DNA of 64,000 bases from Paracentrotus lividus (taxonomy: Eukaryota > Echinodermata > Echinoidea > Camarodonta > Echinidae), in NCBI GenBank assembly GCA_940671915.1, contig CALNVZ010001365.1, positions 23,412 through 87,411 of the forward strand, written 5' to 3'. This document shows, piece after piece, positions 10,840 to 22,517 of the stretch. The notes under the pieces are model-generated. The model saw only the letters and a list, made by a program, of their open reading frames with translations, made no database searches and had not been told where the DNA came from. The stretch's first letter is position 1; every line of letters begins with the position of its first letter. The translations under genes were made by a program, and so were the position numbers.

Positions 10840-12313
10840 CAGAATTGATCCAGGAAGGCTTCCCACCACTGCCTAGTGATCTCCCACCTGACGTCCGTCC
10901 GTACCATCAATTTCGCATGTCTCTCACAGAATTTGATGGTGTATGCTTGTACAAGGACCGCATTGTCATCCCTCCTTTCTTCGTGGACATCCTCAGGGCC
11001 TTGCATTCGGCCCACCAAAGCGTCACTATGATGTGCTCCAGAGCGGAATTTTCGTTCTTCTGGCCAGGAATGACCCCAGCCATCAGGAGCCCGTGCCCAT
11101 TGTTCCCAATGCAACCGTATGGCGTCCTTCCCAGCCAAGTGCACCCCCTACCCCTCCGGTTCAGCCTGTCTACCCATTTCAATGCATCGCCGCAGATTAC
11201 TTCACCTACCGCGGTCAGCACTATCTCGTTGTGGTGGATCGCTACAGTAATTGGCCCATTGTCGAGCATGCTGCGAACGGTGCAAAGGGACTCATCACTG
11301 CCCTCCGACGTGTTTTTGTGACATTTGGCATTTCCGATGAATTGTCATCTGATGGCGGCCCGGAGTTCGCAGCAGGTGAAACCCGGCGTTTTCTACATGA
11401 CTGGGGAGTACGCCACCGCATGTCTTCTGTTGCCAACCCTCACAGCAACTGTCGGGCTGAGGTAGGGGTTAAGACAGTGAAGAGGCTCCTTACCGACAAC
11501 AAGGACGCCCATGGCACGCTTAATACAGACAGCTATCAGCGTGCCATGCTCCAATATAGGAACACCCCGGATCGTGACTCGCGGCTCTCCCCTGCCATGT
11601 GTGTGTTCGGGCGGCCAATAAGGGACTTCATTCCGATCCACCCTGGGAAGTTTGAGCCGCACACTACTTGGCGCGACACCCTCCTTGCCCGGGAAGAAGC
11701 CCGCAGGAACAGACACATGCGTTCAGCTGAGCGACTTTCGGAGCACACCCGCCACCTTCCACCCCTTGTCGTTGGAGATCATGTCCGCAGACAGAATCAA
11801 ACAGGCCCTAGCCCTGCGAAATGGGACAAGACTGGTGTTGTTGTCGAAGTACGACAGTTCGACCAATATGTCGTACGTGTCGACGGGTCTGGCAGAGTCA
11901 CTCTCCGCAACAGGAAGTTCCTTCGAAAGTATGTCCCAGTCGTACCACGTGCCCCTCTTCACATGGCTCCTGGCCCTCTAACCATGCCACGACAGGATGC
12001 GGAACCTCGTAGGTCTGTGGGGCCCGTCCAGACGCCTCCGGCTGATGTCACACCTCCTGACGTCCCCAGGCCAGCTGATCCCAGCCAGCCCCCAACCCAG
12101 GGTCCCTCCACCCCGGTACCTACACTACTCCCGGACATGCCGTCCTCTCGCCAGCGTCCAGATGGTGACATCCGTATTCCTCGAGCCTTGCGAAATCTAC
12201 AGCCGCATAATGCACCCGGTCTGACGGAGCTGCCCATCCCTCCAGTGGTGTCCTCATCTCCCGCTCCCACTCGCCGCTCTGCTCGTCTTCAGCCCTCCGG
12301 TGTCCAAACCTGA
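10840..12313 (+). CDS. pol: Integrase part of pol, second gypsy element (open from 10943)
   Basis: The longest open piece (10943-12313) holds the integrase core: acidic positions lie in AADYF, in SDGGPEF and in the glutamate of [10 protein letters not shown], followed by a C-terminal domain ([31 protein letters not shown]) and a proline-rich tail. The N-terminal zinc-binding part is read partly in another frame (10845-11080), so the N-terminus is broken. The 456-residue frame is the best preserved part of the element. Confidence 0.85.
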
Positions 12314-12542
12314 TTGGCTACGTTGTTTGGACACTTTACTTGACTGTTGACTAAGGATTGTTTTTATAGTTTGTTTTACCTGTTCGGAACGTTTTCGCTT
12401 TTTTCGTGTTCTGCTTTTTGGACGCTTTATCTTTCCTTGGTTGCAGATAGACTGATGGACACATTTTGTAATTAATGGTTTATAATTCAGTACTTCTTGG
12501 ATATCGTCTTACACGCTGTTTCAGAACTGGGGGGGGGGGCAT

Positions 12543-12640
12543 ATTGGAGTATGAATGTAATTACATGTACCTTTCCTTCCTGCTTACACAGATGCTGTTA
12601 TCATTGGGAAAGCAGACCAAATAGTTTAGAACTTATTGAT
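12543..12640 (+). repeat. 3' LTR (98 bp) of the second gypsy element
   Basis: Identical to the left LTR and preceded by a G-rich tract. Confidence 0.85.
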
Positions 12641-12779
12641 AAATTATTTGTTATTTTAGTTTTTGAGCACATTTTTCTTGCATCAGCCTCTTTTTCGAAA
12701 TGGAACTTAAAAACTATACAAAATGAACTTCTTGATCAAGGCTACGCACGATACTAATAAATACTACCAGCTTAATCAA

Positions 12780-12890
12780 CATGGCGGATCGGACAAATTT
12801 CTGGGCATGACGGAAATCCAAAGGAAATCATCTTATTCTGGGTGCTAATGTGTGTTATTTTCTTCAAATTTTGCCGGGATGTATGCTTAG
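12780..12890 (+). other. Probable untranslated first exon of the transposase gene
   Basis: GC-richer stretch with an ATGGCGGAT start-site-like element and an optimal donor (CTTAG|GTAAGT at 12891). A good acceptor with pyrimidine tract (TTTTACAG at 14890-14897) lies 29 bp before the transposase ATG. The exon start is a guess. Confidence 0.4.
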
Positions 12891-13800
12891 GTAAGTGTCG
12901 TTGTATTTATATGTTTTATTTTTGATAAATTTGTGTGTAATTTTTTTTTTTGTGTGTGAAAACGGTGCGTCTGGATGATAATGTATACCGGTATGTTTAC
13001 TTCAGGACGCCGCCACCTCGTGGCGGCGTCACTTCGTGGCGGCCTCCCGGGGCTACCCTGTGCCTGTGCCTGTGGCTGTGCACTTTTGTTTTTTCAATCA
13101 GAAAATGACAAGCTGCGGGGTTTGGGCCAAAAAAAATTATAGAGTCTAGGCCTAACTTAACATTAGGCCTAGATTTTCTAGATCTGGATCTAGATCTAGA
13201 TGTAGGGGGGCCTATGATGGAGGTACGTTAGTCCATGCACTTTGTTTTCAACTGCTAAAAAGTTCAATGTCAATGATTCAATATTTTATCAAAATTCTCT
13301 CTATTAAATCATAAATGTTGAATATTCCAAGAAATATTTGGCAAACGCGCAAGCTGGAGTCCATTACGTGACCGTGTTAATTTTGCTTTGGCAAAACTGA
13401 CCGGTACATTAGTCCACCCACATAAGTCAAAGTGAACGTAGATCTTCTAAAATTTCATTTCCTGTCTTAATTAGACCTCTACGTGTATTCTTGGCGAATT
13501 CATGAAATTATAAAAATACAAGACACCAATGATTTTCCTTGAAAGTTTTAGTGATATCTCCGATAGGCTTGTTGTTTTCTCGACTGTTCAAGAAACTGAG
13601 CGCACATATCGCGTCGTATCGCGCTTATTAGAGGGTGCGTGGACTAATGTCCTGCGTTGACTAAGCTAGGTAATTTTATGGAATTTTAAAGAAATGTTTG
13701 TTAGAGAGAATCTACATCTTGAGTTAAATTTTTAGGTGCACAGATATGGGGCTCTCCTCCATACATGTATTGTCCAATGCAACTGAAGAAAGATGTATGA
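12891..13800. other. Noncoding; probable transposase 5' intron
   Basis: Holds a short hairpin (GCCGCCACCTCGTGGCGGC, about 13012-13030) and a nested AGATCTAGATC run (about 13175-13200). No gene is seen. Confidence 0.5.
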
Positions 13801-13803
13801 TGA

Positions 13804-14340
13804 GGGGTATTCCATGCCAACTCATCGAATGGTCGCTGCGGACCCCCCTTAAGCTTTGATTTCAAATTTTCAAAATATGGGGGCATCAAAATGCAAGTTG
13901 CACCATCTGGAGCAATGTTCAGAGGGGGGGGGGTCATACCTCTAGGTAAACAAAATGTTATCATTCCTTTTTGTGGGGTTCAAAGATATTATAGTTACCT
14001 CGAGACCTACTCTCTGCTAATGTAATTATTAAACTCATAAGATAAAGCCTTGGCAAAAAGAAAATTTTATATTTTGGCCCCTAAAATTGTAATGGTAAAA
14101 TGAGAACCTCTGAACATCACAGTTTGTGCCACATTGCACTTTTTCCCCTGATTCCCCCCCCCCCCCAAAAAAAAAAAAAAAAAAAAAATTACATTGCTGT
14201 AGCATAAAAACTATATGGAATTGAAAGCTCAAGATTTCAGGACATTTCTCATCAGCAATGTCTACCATTGTACCAAACCAGAAGGAAATCTGAAGGGGGT
14301 TCCGCTGCGAACATTGGGTGAGTTTGCATGGAATACCCCC
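13804..14340. mobile_element. MITE of about 540 bp with long imperfect TIRs
   Basis: The left arm 13804-13850 (GGGGTATTCCATGCCAACTC...) is an inverted partner of the right arm 14292-14340 (...GAGTTTGCATGGAATACCCCC). The inside contains poly-C and poly-A runs and no open frame. Confidence 0.75.
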
Positions 14341-14926
14341 ATAGGATCTGATGACGTCACTGCACATCACTAGGGATTTTAAACTACGCAGCAGAAAATC
14401 GCAGAGGCCTGTTGAATTTGGCATTACTTCCATGATCATTTAAGTTTCCTATACATCCCCTGGTGGGGGTACCCAATATGTAAGTGGTTACAGGAATGTG
14501 AGCATGCAACATGGGTTGCAAAATCAGGCAACCAGGTACCTCAATGGCCCCCCTTTTACTTGTTAAATTTGGCACTTTTTTGGGTCTACTTTTCAGAATT
14601 TTCTAAATTTATGCCAAAAAGCAAACTTGGGCATAGTCTACTTTGTTGGGTCTACTTCAGAATTGTGATTTTTGTATAATTATAACTTAATTCAACTCAA
14701 AAGTTGGGAACTGTTGAACATTGATTGGTCCCTTTTTCTTGGAAATTGGTACTTGTATGGGTGGCACTTAAAAATTCCCATCGGCACATCCCTTTCCAGA
14801 TCAAACTTGAGTATGCACACCCCCCCCCCCAAGTATATCTGAGGTACCCTACATTGTAGTTGTCTCAGTATTGATACTTGTGTACTTTATTTTACAGGAG
14901 TTTGACCTAACTATACTCTAGTTACC

Positions 14927-17616
14927 ATGATGAATATGGAGCTGCTTTGCTTCAAGTGCAACAGAGCTATACCTGTAACCGATGGAGCAAGAAATTTAGC
15001 CGTACATCTACGCTGTGTGCTTGGAATTATTGGTGGAACAACAGGGGAGAAGCTTGTTTGCAATCAAAACGGATGTATGAAAACTTTTATTTTGATGAAC
15101 TCTTTCTTAAGGCATATTAGAAAGTATCATCTAGTTGGACCAGTGATTCCGCAACCAGGGCCTTTCCTAGGACAAGAAGCAGCGGGGAGAGAGGAAGGTT
15201 TTCAAGAACAAGATGATGGTTTTGATGTGGAAGAAGTGGAAGATGAAAATGTTGAAGATGAGACTGTTCGATACTTTGAACATTTCGATCAGAATTATTT
15301 GAAAAGGCTTGCAGTTTCTTTGATTGTAAAACTAAAGTCAACTTTATCAGTTTCATATTCAGCTATTGAAACTGTCATGAACGGAACCAAATTGATGTTT
15401 AGTGATACTCTACAATCTCTTAAACAAAATGTAATGACTGTAATGACAAATCATGGTGTTGATAAAAATGCTGCTGATGTGCAGGAGATGTGTGCCAAGT
15501 TTTCCTCCCTGGAAAACCCATTTTTAGGTCTAGAGACTCCACATCAGCAAATGCAGTACATGCTGGAAAATTTGTTCTTGATACCACCAATAGAAAAAGC
15601 ACTGGGCACTAGATTCGACACAGCTTTTGATAGGAGTGGCCAGCAAGTACAGAAAATTGTAACTGAAACCTATCAATACATTCCTATACTTGAGGTACTA
15701 AAACTGGTGTTAAGCGACCGTGTCATGGAAATCATTGATCGAGAAGAAAAATGCCCCCCTGGATACCTTAGGGGGTATCAAGATGGGCAGGCTATGTGCA
15801 AGCAAGGATTCTTGATAGATCATCCGAAAGCACTGCGATTCCAACTCTACTACGACGACGTCGAGGTATCAAACCCTCTTGGAAGCAAGGCTGGAATTCA
15901 CAAACTCGGCATGTTTTATTATTCAATATTAAATCTCCCACGTTGCTACAATTCTTGCATGAATAGTGTTTTCCTATTGGCTGTATGTTATTCATCTGAC
16001 CTGAAAAAGTATGGATTTACCCCAATTTTGGAACCATTTGTACAGGAGATGAAGCAATTGGAGAGTGACACTGGTGTGCAACTACATCTGAATGGAAAAT
16101 ATGTGTAGATGGTACATTGGTTTCATTTAGTGCAGATTCGCTGGCTGCTCATGAATTGCTTGGTTTCATGAGCCCGGCTGCAAACATGCTTTGCCGGTTA
16201 TGTAAAGGAACCAGAGAGGACATACAAATGCATTTCCTTGAGGAGGATTTTGAGTTAAGGACAATAGAAGATCATGATGCGGCAGCTGAAATGGCCTCTG
16301 GAAGAGGGGATCCTGAGACTGATGTGAAAAGTCACTGCCTTCTAAGTTCTCTTCGTTGCTTTCACAGTGTTGCCAATTTTAATCTGGATGTGATGCATGA
16401 TCTGTTAGAGGGTGTCTGCCCTTACGAAGTGAAGTTAGTTCTCCACCAGTTCATTGTTATTGATCGTTTTATATCATTACAAGAACTAAACCAATGTATA
16501 AAGGCGTTTCACTACTCCTTTACTGACCGAAAAAACAAACCAACACCAGTGTCAGGTGATAGAATTAGAAATCTAGAAGATCGAAAATTAGGTGAGAAAG
16601 CTGCCCAGATGTGGTGTTTCACCCGTATGCTACCCCTCCTTAGCGGTGATCGAATACCTCATGGAAATGTTCATTACCAGCTGCTTCTCCTTCTCCTTTG
16701 CTGCATGGATATTATATTTGCACCAGTCATTCATGTATCACAAGCGGTCTTCTTGAAGCATCTCATTTATGACCATCACTCTCACTTCAGGATTGTGTTC
16801 CCTTTTGAGCGGTTTATAAATAAGCACCACCACATGGTCCATTACCAAACATGCATAAGAATGTCTGGACCTTTGATCACCATGCAGTGCTTGAAATATG
16901 AAATGAAGAATGGCTTTGCCAAGAGAGTGGCATCTGTCAACTATAACTTCAAGAACATATGCAAATCTGTAGATGGCAAACATCAGGTGTTACAATGTGC
17001 TGAGTGGTCAATTGGCAGAAATGGATTGAAAATGGACTTTGAATGTGCTGGAGGAAGTATAGTTCAAATTTCTTCCTTGGAGGGAAGTGCAACAATCGCA
17101 CAAAGCCTGCGGTGCAATGAAGAGACTGATGTATTTCTGGGTAGCCAAGTAACGCTCTTTGGAACAGTGTACAAGCCTGATTTATATTTGGCATTATCAA
17201 GATCCATCATTGATGATCAAGTTGAGTTTGGTAGAATTATTAGCATTTTGGTGTGTGGGAAAACAGCTGAAAGTACCAGATTTATGATTAGACAATGCAG
17301 AACAATTGACTTTATTACCCATTTCCATGCATACCAAATAGCTGAACTTGACCCGCCAGTGTATGCACTTGTTACACTAAAAGAACTTCTTGATCACCTA
17401 CCACTAAGTGTGTTGAGTTCCTACGAGGAGAATTCACCTCTATGGCCATGTGTTATAAGTTCGCCGCCTTTTGCGTTACATGCCAATTTCACTACAAATG
17501 GCACTTTTTCACTTGAAAGACCTGTATCTCGAAAAGTATACACCCTAATATATCTAAACTATACATTTTCTGAAAGGAAATTCCTCAAGGAATCTAAATC
17601 TGCATTAAAAAATTAA
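14927..17616 (+). pseudogene. CACTA (EnSpm)-type transposase, one frameshift
   Basis: Two plus-strand frames, 14927-16108 and about 16105-17616, form one protein of about 890 residues interrupted near 16103, where two extra bases (a GT repeat) shift the frame. The N-terminus has paired cysteines and a C2H2-like finger (CNQNGCMKTF...HIRKYH, residues 43-66), then an acidic stretch. The middle has YYDDVEVSNPLGSKAGIH (about residue 307), a D-rich strand after the frameshift, CRLCKGTRED, NLDVMHDLLEGVCPYE (about residue 484) and NKHHHMVHYQTCIRMSGP (about residue 630), a pattern of the Tnp2-like family in animals. Exact catalytic residues are not assigned. The CACTA termini around it support the family. 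One coding exon, probably with a 5' untranslated exon. Confidence 0.82.
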
Positions 17617-18686
17617 ACCAGGTGCAAGATAAAAAAAGTTATTAGGAAAAAATTCAGGAAATTTAGATTTTTTTAAATTTTTCATTGTTTTTATCGTCAA
17701 GTCATCTATAATCACCCAAATATTAATAATATTATATTCTGGTAGAGAATAATAAGACCTTTCAAACAAGGTATAATTCATTATGGTTTAAAATTTTAGA
17801 ATTGAAAATATAATGATCTGAAATTTAGCCCTCAAAATATAGCTTTTTTTTTCAAATTCAGAGATCAAAATGAGATCAAATTTGTTACATAAACTTTCTT
17901 ACTTTGGAAGATATTGACAAATTAATGCTGAAAAATAGCAAAAAGCGTAACAAAACCACCCTATTTGGGTGGCGAGTTCATAACACATGACCCTATACAT
18001 TTGCCCAAGATATGCTCTCCAGGAAGTACCCAGGTACATAAAATCTTTTAAAATTTACTGTCCATTAAACATGTTACTATAGAGAGACACATGATATAAA
18101 ATTCAGCTTGTTTCAACCAACATTTCCAATGTCTTGTTACTGTAAAGCATTACCGTAAATATTTGCAGCTTGAAACTTCTGCGAATGGCAATAATTGGCA
18201 ATTTTACTGGCATTAAAATTTTCAATTTTTGGAAGTAATTAATATTTGCCAATGTCTGATTAAATTTTCACATGCAATTGTCCTACTCGCGAAATTAAAA
18301 ATAAAATGCACCCAAAATTACACTATTTGGTTTATTAAAACTGAAAATTGGAAACTGAACAACTTTTATGACATTATGTGATTCACTCATCTTTTATGAT
18401 TATGTTGAAAGACACAAATATTTTGATAACAATTTAGAAGTTAAATTTGTTCTCGAAAGTGTAATAACTAAATACATCTTTAAAACAAGTAATTGACAAT
18501 TTTTGTTTTTACATGTATCATAACGAAAATCATTATTCTGGCTGATTTAGCAAATTTCCACCGTGACTGACAAATTACGCATTCATCAGTTCCCTTCCTT
18601 CTTAGCAATGAATTTAATGCTATGATGTTTATGCCTACCATTTTGATCTCTTAACCAGAGTTATTTCTTCGCTTTATTGCCCTCAG
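17617..18686. other. Intron 1, last part
   Basis: AT-rich, no gene. It separates the transposase stop from SAMD3-like exon 2. No clear polyadenylation signal directly follows the transposase. Confidence 0.5.
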
Positions 18687-18812
18687 AGAATGACATCAAC
18701 TTTGAAGTCTTCAAGACAATGACAGAAACGGATCTGAAGAATCGGAATAAGAAGTTTTGGGGTGCGGCGACGATTGAAGTTATTGATTGAAAAACTTCAT
18801 TCTTCTGCAGAT
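18687..18812 (+). CDS. SAMD3-like exon 2 (rest of SAM domain), frameshifted
   Basis: Acceptor CCCTCAG before it and donor GTGAGT at 18813. The first part reads NDINFEVFKTMTETDLKN and, after one extra base near 18743, GIRSFGVRRRLKLLIEKL. Together these are the centre and last helix of a SAM domain. The 126-nt length is one more than phase requires, which confirms the single-base shift. Confidence 0.82.
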
Positions 18813-19330
18813 GTGAGTATTTTGAATGTAAAAACACAGGAGCTCAAATTCTATAATATTTTAAATACATGTTGCACAAGTCCCATTCCACCCCCATACC
18901 AGCATAATAGATATATTTTTAAACAGCAGAAAAAAACATGACCCAATTTTCTGATTTTGTTTGGTTGATCACTGCATAATGGGGCAACACAACAACTTTT
19001 CAGGCCTTAAATTTTTCACTAATGGCAATGCTTTTGTTTCAGGTTTGATGTAAAAATGTATACTAGTAGGGCCTATGCTTGGCACAAATTGCAAAAAGAG
19101 ATAATTTGAAGCAAAAGTGCGAAAAGATGAATTTGCACCACAAGAAATACTGCACATTTTCTATATTCCTTATCTACATTGCATTATTAAAAATCATAAT
19201 TTCTCAGACATAATAAAAAAAAATAAATAAATAAAAAAAACTCCAGACACGCCCGGTGCTTACGAATCGCTGTTTGGGTGATCGACTTATGAGCAACAAC
19301 TGTCGATAAACACTCGCACGATACCTTTGC
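18813..19330. other. Intron 2, first part
   Basis: AT-rich and noncoding, with an A/T-run (19209-19240). No feature recognised. Confidence 0.5.
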
Positions 19331-19665
19331 ATTTAGTCATGCACACTGCTGCTTATACTGTACATTTGTCTGAGAAATTATCTTTTCAATAATAAATGCC
19401 AAGTCATTTTAACAAACTTCTGCTTAAAACTTTTTAGCATTTTAAAAAAAAATCCCCCAATGAATGGTAAATATCCCAGTCTGTAAACGGCTGTCATTAA
19501 AGTTCTAAAGAACTCTTGTATTTTCTGCGTGATATGCAACAGTGTTTCAGTGTATCATGGATGAACCCAGATTATATAAAAGTGCATGGTCAAATATCCA
19601 TTTTCTAATCTGTATATGATATAGCCAAGTATGACTCTAATGTGTTTTTTTTCCCCACATAATAG

Positions 19666-19729
19666 GATGTACAAACTGAGGTACAAGGTAGCGTCAAGAA
19701 AATGCGATTGGAGGAACCCACAACCCTCG
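19666..19729 (+). CDS. SAMD3-like exon 3, copy 1 (out of phase by one)
   Basis: Acceptor CATAATAG and donor CTCG|GTAAGA. The 64-nt exon codes DVQTEVQGSVKKMRLEEPTTL plus one extra base, so using it breaks the frame into exon 4. Confidence 0.75.
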
Positions 19730-20180
19730 GTAAGAACTTTTGAAGATGTAGGTCCGTATTCACAAAAGAATTTACTAAATTTTACGCCTGGATTAAATTT
19801 TAGTCCAGAACTAAGTCCTACGGTGAAAGACATCCAATTTTGTTTCTCTCTTAAAAATTAGCTTTTACAGCTGAAAAGGGTATAATTAAGGCACTTCAAC
19901 CTAACTTCAATTTAGTCATGCACACTGCGGCTTATACTGTACATTTGTCTGAGAAATTATCATTTCAATAATAAATGCCAAATCATTTTAACAAACTTCT
20001 GCTTAAAACTTTTTAGCATTTTTTTAAATCCCCCAATGAATGGTAAAGATCTCAGTCTGTACCACAGCTGCCATTAAAGTTCTAAAGAACTCTTGTATTT
20101 TCTGCGTGATATGCAACAGTGTTTCAGTGTATCATGGATGAACCCAGATACTATAAAAGTGCATGGTCAAATATCCATTT

Positions 20181-21219
20181 TTATGCCTCCGCGACGAAGT
20201 CTCGCCGGAGGCATTATGTTTTCGGGTTGTCCGTACGTCCGTCCCACTTTCGTTCTCACGATAACTAGAACCGTTTGACGGATGATCTTCATTCTTGGTA
20301 CAAGTGTGCATACTGAGGTGACAATGATCTGATTAGATTTTGGAGTCACGAGGTCAAAGGTCAAAGGTCACAGAGGTCAATAAATGGGTGAAATAGCTCG
20401 ATCTCACAATAACTCAGGAACTGTTTCACTTATCATCTTCATTCTTGGTACATGTGTGCATACTGAGGTGACAATGATCTGATTAGATTTTGGAGTCACG
20501 AGGTCAAAGGTCAAAGGTCACAGAGGTCAATAAATGGGTGAAAATAGCTCGTTCTCACAATAACTCAGGAATTGTTTCACTTATCATCTTCATTCTTGGT
20601 ACATGTGTGCATACTGAGGTGACAATGATCTGATTAGATTTTTGGGTCACAAGGTCAAAAGTCAAAGGTCACAGAGGTCAATAAATAAGTGAAAATAGCT
20701 TGTTCTCATTATAACTCAAGAACCGTTTGATGGATCATCCTCATTCTTGGTTCATGTGTGCATACTGAGGTGACAATGATCTGATTAGATTTTGGGGTCA
20801 CAAGGTCAAAGTTCAAAGGCCACAGAGGTCAATAAATAGGTGAAAATAGCTAATTCTCACAATAACTCAACCGTTTTACTAATCATTTTATTATTTAGTA
20901 CATGTGTGCATACTGGGGTGGCAATGATCAAAGAAGATTTTGGGTTCACAAGGTCAAAGGTCAGAGGTCAAATAGGTTTTAAAAAGCTTGTTCTTTTGAT
21001 AACTCAACAACCATTTGACAGATCATCTTCATACTTGGTACATGTGTGCATACTAGAGTGACAATTATCTGATTAGATTTTGTGGTTACAAGGTCAAAGG
21101 TCAAGGTAAAGGTGGTCTGTGTATAAATTGAAAGTGAATAGATGAATGTGTCATATATTTCTGATCTGGCAGTGGCGGAGGCATATATTTCGACCGTGCG
21201 CGGTCGAGGATTCATCTAG
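20181..21219 (+). mobile_element. Non-autonomous Helentron/Helitron-like element with internal tandem repeats
   Basis: Comparison with duplicate copy 1 gives its borders: a 1.04-kb insert with no target duplication, entering between T and T. It ends with the hairpin TCGACCGTGCGCGGTCGA, a short spacer and CTAG before T. The start (ATGCCTCCGCG) and end (GCGGAGGCATATA) share a short inverted repeat. Inside are six units of about 150 bp. Insertion at TT without duplication, a 3' hairpin and internal tandem repeats fit Helentron-associated elements; the family call is inference. Confidence 0.7.
20251..21130 (+). repeat. Six tandem units of about 150 bp
   Basis: Units start at about 20251, 20399, 20550, 20701, 20851 and 20989. 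Each has TCTCACAATAACTC, CATCTTCATTCTTGGTACATG, GTGACAATGATCTGATTAG and AGGTCAAAGGTCA. A worn relic of the unit lies near 38628-38675. Confidence 0.9.
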
Positions 21220-21278
21220 TCTAATCTGTATATGATATAGCCAAGTATGACTCTAATGTGATTTTTTCCACATAATAG

Positions 21279-21341
21279 GATGTGCAAACTGGGGTACAAG
21301 GTAGCGTCAAGAAAATGCGATTGGAGGAACCCACAACCTTG
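21279..21341 (+). CDS. SAMD3-like exon 3, copy 2 (in phase)
   Basis: Acceptor CATAATAG and donor TTG|GTAAGA. The 63-nt exon codes DVQTGVQGSVKKMRLEEPTTL and keeps the frame from exon 2 into exon 4. Confidence 0.8.
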
Positions 21342-22059
21342 GTAAGAACTTTTGAAGATAAACATATTTTAGGTCCGTATTCACAAAAGAATTTACTAAA
21401 TTTGGATTAAATTTTAGTCCAGAACTACTGTAAGTCCTACGGTGAAAGACATCCAATTTTGTTTCTCTCTTAAAAATGAGCTTTTACAGCTGAAAAGGGT
21501 AAAGGCACTTCAACCTAAGGATCTTTGTGTTTCAAGGTGTTCTCTACAAAGTTTCCTATTGTTTGAAAAACAGGAAAGCAGAAATAAAGCTTTCTTCCAG
21601 GTAGGACATAATCCCAAACTAAAAGTTAATCCTGGATTAAATTCTTTCGTGAATATAGGCCATATCTGGGGGTACTGGGGGGGGGGGGCTCTCAGATACC
21701 AGGGTGTAAGCATACGCGACCAGAAAATCAAGAAAAATGTTTTTGTTTTTGTTTTTGTTTTTGTTTTTGTTTTTTTAGGAGCAACTGCGATTGTTATCTT
21801 TAATAACAAAACAAAAAAAACAAAAACAACAAAAATTTTTTTTTTTAAATTGAGCTAATGGGTTTTTTTTCCCCCACAAAACAACATATTGTTTAAGGTG
21901 TATTTTGAACATCTTGAGTCACGTAACATGTATGCTTCATTTTTTATTTTTTTTAGTTTCCATTGGACTGCGTACCACCCCCCCCCCCAAAAAAAAAAAA
22001 AAAAAAAAAAAATTGTCCCCGAAAGCAAGCGCCCCACCACCACCACCAAAAATTTTGTG
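21342..22059. other. Intron 3, first part, simple-sequence rich
   Basis: Contains a G run (about 21681-21689), a GTTTTT repeat (about 21740-21775), A/C runs and a C10-A24 block (about 21979-22013). No gene. Confidence 0.6.
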
Positions 22060-22176
22060 ATAAAAACCTGGATGCCAAACAACATTGCTATATTCGAGAA
22101 TTGGCCTGAGATAACTTTTGTACACGATAGTTAGCTCGTCTTCATCAAAGCCAAACTTTTTAAGAGAGCGAAGCAT
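22060..22176 (-). pseudogene. LINE reverse transcriptase C-terminal fragment
   Basis: The minus strand reads LRSLKKFGFDEDELTIVYKSY and then LRPILEYSNVVWHPG, typical of the end of Jockey/CR1-group non-LTR reverse transcriptases. Only about 40 residues remain, running into the C/A block. Confidence 0.75.
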
Positions 22177-22347
22177 TGAAAAGGTGCTTGTTTACTTTGG
22201 AAAGTATGTTCTCAATTCTCAAGACTGTATAAAGGAGTATAATTCTTTATCATAATGTAAACTCCAGAAGCAATAAATAATTTTTGTGAAAAAAAGGTTT
22301 TCACATTATAAGTATATTGTTCCTGTTGTGTACTTTCACCGTTTTAG

Positions 22348-22493
22348 ACATACGATTTGGAGAGGGCAATGGACAACAAAGAAGGGCGAGAACTCAAAGC
22401 GAGTCTCATGGAGGGTAATAGACTGAACAGCTCACAGAGAAAACTGTTGGTTCGAATTGCAGTAGGAGAATTAGTGAGGAAATGTGGTGACCT
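22348..22493 (+). CDS. SAMD3-like exon 4
   Basis: Acceptor GTTTTAG and donor GTAAGT. Codes a helical 48-residue stretch from TYDLERAMDNKEGRELKASL to VGELVRKCGDL, no stops, ending two bases into a codon. Confidence 0.88.
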
Positions 22494-22517
22494 GTAAGTA
22501 TGCTGATTTGTTGATTT

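Larger units (their letters stand above)
7471..12640 (+). mobile_element. Second Ty3/gypsy retrotransposon, identical short LTRs, broken coding
   Basis: Direct repeats of 98 bp (7471-7568 and 12543-12640) are identical by eye and flanked by AAATTA. Between them is a clearly GC-richer 5-kb region holding gag-like, protease, reverse transcriptase, RNase H and integrase stretches in that order, but spread over all three plus frames with many breaks. A G-rich purine tract (about 12530-12540) precedes the right LTR. The LTR ends are not a clean TG...CA. It sits in intron 1 of the SAMD3-like gene in the sense orientation. Confidence 0.9.
19332..21520 (+). repeat. Tandem duplication of a 579-bp unit containing exon 3
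   Basis: Copy 1 is 19332-19905. Copy 2 starts at 19911 and runs to about 21520, interrupted by a 1-kb insert at about 20181-21219. Both copies carry exon 3 with its splice sites. Copy 1 serves as the empty-site reference for the insert. Confidence 0.9.

Noticed and set aside
20251..21130. CRISPR-like regular repeats
   Set aside because: Whole 150-bp units are similar with no unique spacers, in a eukaryotic context.
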